This document shows positions 7,329 to 19,300 of a DNA stretch of 64,000 nt, piece after piece. The notes under the pieces were generated by a model, which was not told the origin of the DNA, did no database searches, and saw only the letters and a program-made list of their open reading frames with translations. Positions within the stretch are counted from its first letter, which is position 1. The number at the start of each line of letters is the position of its first letter. The position numbers were made by a program, and so were the translations under genes. Source of the stretch: CAKVOD01 sp964606505 (GTDB lineage Bacteria; Bacillota; Clostridia; Christensenellales; UBA1242); NCBI GenBank assembly GCA_964606505.1, contig CAZSGM010000002.1, forward strand, positions 138,568 through 202,567. Reading direction: 5' to 3'.

Positions 7329-10300
7329 ATGAGCGAGATTGAATCAAGAGCAAAAATTGAAAAAAAGATAAAGGTGCGCGAGAGATGGTTGAAGTCTCTA
7401 AGCGTGGTGGCGTTGTTGATTTTGATTGCGGGTCTAGGGATTTTTATCTACTTGCAGACTTCGTATCAAACGCGTACGCAACTTGAAAATCCTGTAAATG
7501 TCAGAGTTGAAAAACTCGGCGATAGCGTTTATCTAAAATACGACAAGGTAAAAAACGCCGTCGCGTATCGCTACAGTGTTGACGGGAACGTAGTACAGGT
7601 TAGCGCGGACGACTTAGCGGTCGATATTTCCGCTTTAGTCGAAACGCCTAAAAAGTACGAAATTTCTGTTCAGGCGCTCGGCGGCGACAGCCACAAAAAC
7701 AGCGACCCTGTTTTTGCCGAAGAGTTTGTTGTTACCAAAACGCTCGCTCGCCCCGTTGTCGATATTGATAAATACGACTCAAAACTTGTTTGGGTCAGTG
7801 TCGACGGCGCGGATATGTACGAAATTACGACAATAGTAAACGGCGACTTTTCTACCGCAACAACGGAAGTTGTCTCAATAAATGAATACGACATTAGCGA
7901 CGTTGTCGTCGATTTCACAAAGGAATACTCTTTTACAGTTAAAGCAATCTCGGAAAATGAATACATAAACCAGTCGCCTGCATCCCTTTCAATAGGGCAC
8001 AGCCTCAAGGGAAAACTCGCGACTCCAACAGACCTCGCGTACGACTCAACAAACGGCAGTTTGCACTGGAGTGAGGTTGAGAACGCCGAAACGTACACAA
8101 TCGTGTTAACGCACGGCAACCAAGGCTCAAAGGAGATTATCTCTAACCAAAACTTTTTCGTGTTTGAAGCCTCCGACATTCAAGACATCGGCGAGTACGA
8201 AGCCTATGTTTACGCAAACAACGTGAGCGAAACAAACGAAGAAGAGGAAACAATCTGGTTCTTGGCTAGTGAAAAGTCAGAAACGGTTACATTCTCTGTT
8301 TACAAACAACTTGCAGCACCTAACCAATTGGGTTACCAAATGAACGGCGAACTCATTTGGTTTAGTTGGGCAAATGTTGAAAACGCCAAAAGTTATACAA
8401 TAGAACTTGTTAACGCGGAAAATGTGGTTTATCACCAAAAAATTACCTACGTTAACGAAATTAATCTTAGACGCGACCTAGCGAACGCAGTCGGCGGCAA
8501 TTTTAGAGTGAGAATTCAAGCGAACGGCTACGGCTATTACACCTCAAGCGAATTCAGTGCGATTTTGGAACTCAACGCGTACGACCAGTTTGCGCCTGTC
8601 CGCAATATTGAGGTTTTGGAGAACGGAAAGTATCTAACTTTTAGTGCCTCAAATCAAAACATTGGCGGAACCATCACTTTCGCCGCTCAAAACGGCTACA
8701 CAGTCCTCATAACTAAAGAGGGCGGGGATGAAGTCTACAACAATGTCGTTTACGAAACGCTAATTGACACCTCGGCAATTTTTGTTGAACCAATTAACTA
8801 CTCAATTTCAATAACCGTTAATGCGTACAGTTACTTTACTGCGTCGCAATCACAAACGGCAAGTTATGCACACCAAATTGGTTTGGATGTGCCAACAAGC
8901 GTAGGGTTTGGAAAGGCAATGCACCTTGTCGGCGAAGATAACGAGCCATACTTAATTTTGCTTTTTGGGGTACAAGCAGAAGCTAGCGACGCTAGCGTTT
9001 GGTTAGATGGCGTTGACTACGAAAACGTTTTAACGCAATACACCGATTTTATAGAACTTGTATTAGAGTCTGAAGAAGCAAAATTGTACAGTTTGAATGT
9101 TTCGGCTCTTTACAATCAATTATATGAGTACGAACCGCTTGACGTGGCTAGAAAGTACTCTGCGAAGGTTAAAGCGATTGGGAACGCGCCTGTCGGCAGC
9201 AGCGTCGCAGGTTACAAAGATAGTAAGTATAGCAACGTCGCAATGCACGAAAACAAAATAAAACTTGCCGCGCCAACTGTCGTGCAAGTCGACAACAGCG
9301 ATGAAGAAAGCGTTTTGCTTTATTTCACACGTTCGGAAAACGCAACAAGTTACCAAATCAGCATCACAAGTGTCATTAGCGGCGAAACCAGTATTACAAC
9401 GTCAAGGCTCACAACGTGCGACATCTACGACATTATTTCGGCAGGGGACAACACAATTACCGTTACCGCGCTCGGGTCGGGCTATTACGAAAACTCCGAG
9501 CCAAGCGAAGTCTTTGAGTACACCTACACGCCAATTTTGAAAGCGCCCAAAGACGTGAGCGTAACCGAAAATATGGTTGAGGGCACAACGCATTATTATG
9601 CTGAGTTTACAACGACGCGTTTTGCAGAATATTACAAGGTCGATATTAGAAAAACGCACGAGTTAACTGTGGTTGACGGCGTAAAACAGGTTGTTGAGCT
9701 TTCGACTTCGACATTTGAAACGCTTTCTCAGAACTTTACTAAAGGGGCAATCAGAACGCAGTGCGACATAACAAACTTCCTAATCACAAATGGACACGGC
9801 AAGTATGAGATAAGAGTGCGCGCAGTGTTGACGCAGCCTGAGGTTACGGAAACTCCGCTAGTCTACTCCGATTACTCAAATGTGGCAGTGTACAGTTACT
9901 TTGATAAACAACCTGCACCAACAAACCTGCAGTTTGACCTGGACACTAATATTTTAACATTCACAGATGTTGAAACCGCAAACAATGGTTACATCGTAAA
10001 AATTAGTCTAATTCAAGGCGAAACTGTCTTGTCAAACGAGATTATCGCGACAACTAACTCTGTTGACTTGACAAACAATATCGCGGGCTTTGGCGGCGTT
10101 GGGAACTTCGAGATAACCGCAATGACGCGTAAGGTTGACGAGCTGTTTTTGAGCAACTCCGACTGGGCGACGCCTGCAGTGAGTGTTGCAATTAGGGCAA
10201 AACTTAGCGACCCTGCTAACTTCAAGTACAACGAGGACTTGCAAGAAGTTTCGTGGTCAAGCGACGTTAGAATGGAGTACGAACACTTAAAACTGACGTT

Positions 10301-13300
10301 CACAAACCAATACACAACCAACCTAGTGCTTGCTGAAATTGTTGACCAATCATTTAGTTTGAGCGCAGTCAATATTAGGAATTATCTCAGACAATACGGC
10401 GATGGGTTCTACAAGTTTGAAGTCCAAAGTTTCTCGACAAGAGATATGGTCGACCCGTCCGAACGTGTTACATATACCTACACAAAATATGTGGAACTTG
10501 ACTCGCCAGTGCTAATCTCCGTTAGCGACGTAAATAATAGGGTGGAGGCGAAGTTTGCGACAATAGCAAACGCAAAATCTTACGCAATCATCGCCAAATT
10601 GCCGACGCAAACCACGTGGGCAAAAATCAAAACAGGTATACCTGACGGCGGACAAGCAAACATAACAGTTGATATTAAGGCAAACCTTGCGGCGTTGTTC
10701 GGGGCAAACAAGTACGACATCGCGGTTGTTGCCGAAGCGTACGACTACTTCCTTGAAAGTGAGCCAAGTAACAGCCTCCAGTTTGAGTTGTGGCTCAACT
10801 TCTCTGCGCCGGAAAATTTGAGGGGCGAGGAGATTGACGGCGTCTATTACCTAGTTTGGGACGCAGTTACTTATGCCGAAACTTACTCATTCGCGCTCGA
10901 CAACGCACTTGTTGAGCCAAATGTTACTCAAACGCGTTACGATTTGACGGACATTATCGGCGACCAAACGACGGGTAGGTTCTTGCTCGGAGTAAGAGTT
11001 AACGCAACAGGTTACTATTATGCAAGCGCGTACACAACGTTTGATTTTTACCTTGAAAACAAAATCGCCGCACCTACACTCACTTATGATAGTGAAACGC
11101 ACATTTTGTTGATAGATGGGCAGGGTGTTGGTGTAGGTTACGAAATTTCAATTGATTACTACGAGGATGAAGCAACATTTGAAAGCGGCACACCTACAGG
11201 CAACACAACGGTAAGCGACGTGCAAGCAACGCGCATTGACTTAACAACCTCAATGAGGATTGCAGGGCTTGGCATATATGTCATTAAAGCGCGCGAGGTT
11301 GGCGACGACCTGTATTGGCGTACTTCCGATTGGTCAAGCGACACAATTGCGTATTACACTGTTAAACTTGATTCATTGTTGATGATGAACGTCGATAAGG
11401 TTAACAACGGTGGGCAACTTGACAATTATATGAAAATTACAAAACCTGAAGATGCTATTTATGAAAACGCGCTTGTCAGATACGATTTTTATGAAATTGA
11501 CAGCATCGACGCAGACATCGAAGAGGGGCAAATCCCAAGCGTTACAGTCTATAACGTAAGCACAGACTTTTTGATTGAGGGGCTTGAAAACGCAAAATAC
11601 TACAAGGTTACCGCAACAGTTTTGGGTGCGTTTAACGAACTAAACGCTTACAACGCCCATCTGAGTGGCTCAGCACTGACTCAAGCAGTCGTCGATTTGG
11701 CATATTACACCAATTCAGAGCCTACGTCAATTAACATTTCCACGTTTGGTAACCAACTTTCTGCTCCGACAATTACAAACGTAACAATGACAGCAGAAAA
11801 CAAACTACAAATAACATTCAACAAAGTACTAAATGCAAACAATTATGACTTGAAAGTTGTTAGACAAAGCCAGTCAGTAACAATCTATGACAAACTTATC
11901 AACGAAGAAAACACCGACGCGTATTTTACCGCAGATTCAATTGTTGTAACAATACCTGTCTTGGTTTCAGGCTTCAGCGACAAGTTCGACATCTACGATA
12001 TTAAAGTGTGTGCAAACGAAGTTTTGAACGAAAGCGGCGAAGTTGCGTACGCAAAATCCCCGTACGCAAACTTTGCGTTTGAACACACCGTGGCGCTCAC
12101 TGCTCCAGTTGTTGGGTTTACAAAACAAGCAGATGGCACGCTAAGAATTCAAGTGCAAAACATTGAGTTTGCGACGGGTTACGAACTTGAACTAGCAATA
12201 AACGGGTTCACTCAAACTTACAACTTAGGCGTAGAGGGTTATACAATCCTTAGCGGCACGCAGTACGGGTCTTACAAGGCGCGCGCGAAAGCAATCGGCG
12301 ATGAGTACCACAAAGATTCTGAGTGGAGTGCGTACTATGATTACGTCAACTCGCTTGAACTTAGCGGCGTGCAAGCGGTCGTTATTATCGACAACGCGAC
12401 AGATTCTTCGCCTGCTACGCGTATTTACGCGCAATGGGATGAGGTTGTAGGTGCAAAAGTTTACGGCGTAAAAATTCAAAAAGACGGCGCAAATTTATAT
12501 GAAACAACCACCAATAAAACCTATTACGACTTGATTTCATTGTTTAGAGAAAATGGCTATGGCGTCTACACGGTTTGGGTTAAAACAAACGGCGACGGCG
12601 CATATATCGCAGGTGAAAGCGACTACACAAAATACGACACATATAAGTACAAAGGTCAGTTTGAAATCCCAATCGGCTTTGAAGTTTATTACGATTACAA
12701 CATCGAAGTTTACCCAACAACGCTCAAGTATTTTGCTAAATTTGGCGAAATTAGCGGTGCAAAACAATTTGTTGTTACAATCTACAACGGCGATACGGAA
12801 AGGACTGTCGCAAAAACAATCACTTTGCAAGCAAGCGACCTAACAATCGAAAACGGCAATATGATTGCAAATTTAACCGACGAGTTAAAACAACTTAACG
12901 GCGGCGTCTACTTCGCGTCAATTCAGGTTGCCGAAACCAGCCAAAACTTGGCGAGCGGGGTTAGTGAGATGGTCGAGTTTGTAAACTACCACATTCACGA
13001 AAACCCAAGCCTCTACGTTTCGCAAGTCGGCGATACTCCGTTTGTTAGAGTAAGCTTTGATGAAGTCGATAACGTTGATAGTTATTCAATGTTCATTAAC
13101 GGCGCGCGTTATGATGAAAACGGCGAAACATTTACCTATCCGTCAGGCGGGTACATTGATGTAAGTGCTAAATTCTTAAACATTGGAAGCACAAACGTAT
13201 TTGTGGTGAAACTCGCAGGAGACCGCGCAGATTTCTATCTCGACACGTTCTATTCAGCAAATATGGGCGCATTCACATTTACATTGCAAAAAGTTGAGGA

Positions 13301-16300
13301 TATTAATATCACTCAAGACAGCCTAATCCAAATTCCTGATGCGACAACTTATAATGTTTGGTTAACATTTACTCAAGTGGACTTTGCGACGGGTTACCAA
13401 CTTTGGGTCGACGACGAAAAGGTCGCAGACCTAGAGGTAGGGCAGGAAAGATACAATGTTTCTGCAATATTCAAAAATAGAATGCCAAAAGACAACTACA
13501 AAATCCAACTTGTGGCAGTTGCAGGCGAAAATGGTTTGCAAAACAGCGAAGCAAGTGAGTATACCTTTGACTACACCTTGCAATTCTCAGCGCCAACGCA
13601 ACTTGATGTTGCAACCGCAACCGCGGCAATCGCGACGTGGAACGCTCCTGCAAACTTGACAGCATTGAGCGCACTTGCTAGCCGAAATAGCGTTACGCTC
13701 GCTCAACAACAATACACAATCGTCGTTTACTACATCGGAGTTAACGGCGAAGTAAAAGTTTTTGAGAAAACCGACGTTACGGACCGCAATTTTGACGTAA
13801 GCGAGTATGTCGAAGAGGCAGGCGAGTATAGGATTGAAGTTTACGCCAGCGCAAACGGCGCGTTCGACAAGTCTGCTACTTGCGCAAGCACAACTTATCA
13901 TAAATATGTTAAACTTGACGCCGTTCAAAACGTAAGTATTTACAAAGACGGCGATAAGGTAAGGTTGAGTTTTGATAAAGTTACCGAATTTGGTTACGCA
14001 AACGCAAGACAAAACCTGTACTACCAAATCTATCTCAATGGCGGCAGCATATTGAGAGTTGGACACAGTTCTTCAACAATGGGAATTGACATAACTCAAT
14101 ACTTGTGGGGCGGCGACAACAACATCTACATTATCACAAAGGATGAGGACGAAAGCCACTATATCCAAAGCGATAATTCCGCTGTTGCAAGTTACAACTT
14201 TACAACTGTGTTCACGGCGATTTTCAACGCGCGCATCCACAACAACGACGCACAAAACAAGCAGTTGTTCCGCTTTGACTCGTTTAAAGTTAACGGTATG
14301 ACCGAGGACGAAATCTTGGATTTGACGTACACGTTGAGTTTCTACAACGCGCTCACAGGCGATACGCTAATTTCTTCAAGAAACGACTACCTTGCGACAA
14401 AACTTGACTCCGACACGTTTGAAATCGACGTTACAAGTGTCATTAACAATCAACCGGGGGTCTACAAAATCGTTGCAAAGATTAACGGCTACAACAAAAC
14501 ATTTACAGTCAATGGCACTACAACAAACTTTGTAATGGGGGACAGCCCTGAAACAACAATCCAGTACAGCCACAAGTTGCGCGCGGAAACGCTCGACTTG
14601 AGCCTGCTTGTCATCGACACCGAGGGCAAGGAACGCGTTAACAACGAGGGCTTGGAAATGCAAGAAATGTGGCTGAGTTTCGACGTTAAGTTTACTGAAG
14701 AGTACGTCGCACAAGCGGACAAACTAGATTTTGTGCTGCTTATCAACCAACGCGAGTACACGCTATCTGTTCCTTACGGCGCCGCACTTGTCGACACAAC
14801 AGTTTCCGCTACTGGGTATATGACAGGGGGGACGGCAACGGTAAGCGTTTCAACAAACGTCAAAATTTTGCAACGCATAGAGAGCGGCAAAAAGATAACA
14901 ACGCTCAGTTTCTCGCTCATTGAATTGTTGCAAGCGGACGGCTTCAATATATATATGACGGGAGCAATCAGCATTAAGGCAAAATCTGCCGAACAGGGAT
15001 ACTATCTTGAGTCTGCATATCAAATTAACTACCTAAAATATGACTATTACTTAAGATATATGACGCCTACAGGTCTTGAACTTGTAACGCGCGACGACGG
15101 CTTGCACTACATTAAGTGGGACGAGCCAATACACCCACACATTAATGATTACTACAGCATTATAGACGCATATAACGTAACAATCATTTCTCAAGGTGTT
15201 GTCGGCGAAACAGGCGTCGTAACCGACCCTAACAGTACGCTCGGCGGGAAACATACTCAAGACTTTATACCTGACGAGATTATCGCCGATGACGGTTACC
15301 TATATTATAATGTTGAAGAAAAACTATTTGCAGGACATAACAAAATCAGTTTGAAGTGCAACGCTTCGCCAAGCAGATTTTATTATGAGTCAGGCACAGT
15401 TACTATTGAAAAACAACCATACAACAAAAAAATCAAAACCCCAATCTTTGCAGTACAAGACCTGCCAATAAACTTGACGGGCGGCGACACGGCGAGAAAG
15501 GGTGTAGAAATTATTATCACTAACGTTGATAATGTTGTCGACTATGACGACGAACTCAGAAAGGTTGTTAACTACAACCAAAGCGCAATCTACCGCCTAA
15601 CAATTACCAGTAACTCTGAGTGCAAGGCAGACGCGCCTAACCCAACGCAGTCAACTTACTTAAGTTACAGCGTGGACTTCAAGGTTGGCAAAAGCGGAAT
15701 TTATCAGTTTATAGCAGGCGACTCAATTTACAATAGGGTTTCGTACGCTTATAGTGATAATAAGGGCAAACTACACATAACGTGGCAGTTCGCCGAACCA
15801 GCGTTGTACACCTACACCGTGCAAGCGCTTGGTAACACCAGCAACTACACACTCGACAGCGACGTTGCCACGCTCACGCACGCAACAACTTACAACGCGC
15901 CTGCGCTCGCAATGTCGGTTTCAGTGTACAAAAACGATAACGGCGTCGACAAGGCTCGTACCGCGCTTGAAACAATGCGTATGAGCAAAATTGTTATCAA
16001 CTGGCAAACTGAGTTGAGCAAGTTCTACAACGCAGAATACCAACTCGACATTGTCGGGATGTTCAACAGCGGCAGCTCGCTCGTTATCCCTTCAATAATC
16101 ATTAAAAACGCAACCTCAATAACATTTAGCGAAACCGAAAACGTCGAAATTTTTGAGCAAATTAAGAAACGTCCTGCGAACTACGAGTTTAGGCTCAAGA
16201 GCCTTAAAAAGTCCGCACCTCTAGGCGACGGCTCAGGCGAAGAGTTTACCTATTACCTAGAAAGTGCGCCTGTCTCGCAGACGTATAACTACATTGTTAA

Positions 16301-19300
16301 AATCAATACGCCTAGCGACCTAAGCGTGCTTGAAAAGGACGGGAAAGCGTATATCGTGGTTGCAATTCCTCAATATTTAATTGACGCAGGGATTGAAACA
16401 AACACATACCAAATTTTCGTTTCCTACAAAATTACGCAACTTGACCCATCGTTTAACTTGGGCTCAAACGCGCGTCAATTATCAAACGCTGACTACAATG
16501 CACCTGTATTGCTCGGCGAAACTGTCGTCGGCGCAAACGACGGGCACTATTACATTGACATAACGGGGAACTTGTATCCAAGCGACAACCAAATTGAAAT
16601 TTCATTCAACAAAATTGAAGCGCAAAACTTTGCTAAGAGCGACTCTGCGACATTTGAGTACAACTACAAGATAACGCTCGACCAAATCAAAAACTTTGCG
16701 ACCACAAACTTGTACGACCAAAACGGTTATGTGCAAGGTATGGCAATCTCGTTTGAAAACGTTCAGTTCAACAAATACTTTGCCTACAGACTCGACATTG
16801 TTGGCACAACCTACAATGCAGGGTACAAAAAGAGTTTGATTTTGAAAGTTGACCCTAGTAGTTACGTTGCAGGTTCAGCGAATAACTACCGCAACGTAAA
16901 GTGTTACGAGATTGCTTACGGCAGCAATAGTATCGCGGGCCAAAGAGTGGTTACCGCTAACCAACTCCGCTCAAGAGACGTCAGCGGTGGAAGTTATGTT
17001 TACAATACGTTTAATTACGCGCCTTGCTCTGCAAGTTCAACGTTTGCAAACAAAATGACGTTCTTGGTTTTGGTAGACGGAGGGTTGCCTGATAAGTATA
17101 ACTTGACCATAACAACATTGGGTGAGTTAGACCAAACGGGGCAGCCAAACGCACTACTAAGCGACTTGCCGATTGCAGCGGCAACTAAGAGTTCGCAGCC
17201 TAGCGAATTTAGTTACATCTTGAAAGGAACACTCGTTCCAACGCAAATCCAAATCGGAACAAGCGACGGTGGCGCATTCGTTGAGTCGCGCAATAACGCA
17301 AGCAACAACGCGCTCGCGTATGTTTACTACAGCGGCGACGCCTCGCAGTCATTCGTGTACCTAAACTACGCAATCGGCGGCGATACAAGGTCGCTCACGA
17401 AGTACAGCGCAAGCGTTGTGCTCAGGCTGACAATTATGGATAGCCAAGCGCAAAAGTACATCTTGTATGTCAAGAGCACGCGCGACAACAAACTCAGCAA
17501 TTTTGACATTATCAAGAAAACAGGTGCAGCGTATACCGAAAATATGAGCGGCGTAACCGTTTCATACGACGCAGGCGCGCAAAAATATGTCGCGTACGTC
17601 GACTTGTTGAGCCTAGCAGGTGGCGTCCTTAGCAAAAATGGCGGGTACCAACTTTATGTCGCAGCATACAACGACAGCAAGATTGCGAACGCGCAGAATA
17701 GGGACGAACTTATTTACGACGCGGCTGAGGTTAACTCAGATACGAAGTACGCCAACAGGTTTAATAAGGTTGTTACGCCTACACTTAGTTACGATGCAGG
17801 AAACAAGCGTTTCATCGTGTCAAACTTTGTGCAAATTGAAAACATAATCAATTCGAGAGTTGGCAGCCGCCCTTACGATGTGGTCATTAACTTGTCGCAA
17901 GGTGGTGCGAGCGCAAAAGAACTTACCTTTGGTAGCGGCACAATAGTGCAGTCTAGGTCGACGGTTGCGCCATACAAAGTCGGCACTAAACTTTACATTC
18001 CTTACGACTATGTGGCGAGCGAACTCGACGAACAGGGTTACTCAATCGGTACAACAGAAGTTAAAGTGTGGTTTGACGTGGAAGAAAGCGGTTTCATTTG
18101 GGATTCAGATTGCTCAAATGAGGTAACTTTCAACTACAAGGCTTATCTTGGCTTCCCGAACTTTGCGGTTACTAAGTCCGAATACAACGGCGGTGTTTAC
18201 GCAACGACTGGCAATAGAAGAGATGTTTATTCCGATTATACTTTCGGAAGTACATACGAACTAGCAAGTAAGATTGAATCGCACTACACTTTGAATGCAA
18301 CCTCGTATGTTCAAAGCCAAAACTGGAAAGTTGCGGTGCGAATTACCTATAACGGAGATTATACCGATGTGGAATTTGAGACTGGGTCGAACATTTCGCT
18401 CGTTGCATTCCAAAAATCTAGGTCAAGTGTAAAAGGTTTCATTGGAGAATTGTTAGGTAGCAACCCTGATTATGGGAGTTATCGCTTCTCAATGCGCATT
18501 GTGGGCGTCTATGATAGAAACGGTAGGCCTGTTTCTTCCGATAAGATTGACTACGACACAAGTAGTTACACAAGGAACTTCATTGTAAAATACAAGTTGT
18601 TTGCGCCAAGTACAGCTACATTGAGCCTAAACAGCGACGAATCGAAAGTTGAGAAACTGTATGTTACATATCGCAGCGACTCAATTCTCGCAGGTATACC
18701 TAGTTATTGTAAAGTTCACTACGACATTGAGCGTGAAAATAGGGGGGCTAAGTCGGGAAGTGCAGGGCTAAATAGAACAGCAATTGACTATGGCTCAACC
18801 TTTAACCTTTCACTTGATGATTCAGGGACATACATTGCGACCTGCTATGTGTCGTGCGATTCCGTATACGACGACTACATAGTTAATTCAAAGGATAGGG
18901 AGAGTAACAAGGTTACAATTCCATTTGTTCCAGGGATAAAAAATGCGAGCGTAACAATTAATGACAATAATAATGTTACTCTCACAATCACTGTCGGCAA
19001 ACTTAAGAACCCTGATAGTATGACTTTTGAAACGGGGCAACTTGATGCAAACAAATTCGAGTATGATTTGGAACTCTACAACGCCTACGGAACAGGAACG
19101 TCGACAGGTAAAGTGTATTCGGGAACAATTTCTGAAATTCAATCGCAACTGAGCGAGGACTTTAAAAGTATAATGTCGAATAAAACGACTCGAAGTTTTG
19201 CCCCAGGGGATTACTATTTCTCAATAAAAACTACAAATGAACCAGAAATTGGTGGATTTGCGTACAAAAAGAGTAAAACATTCTACTGCAACTCGCAAAA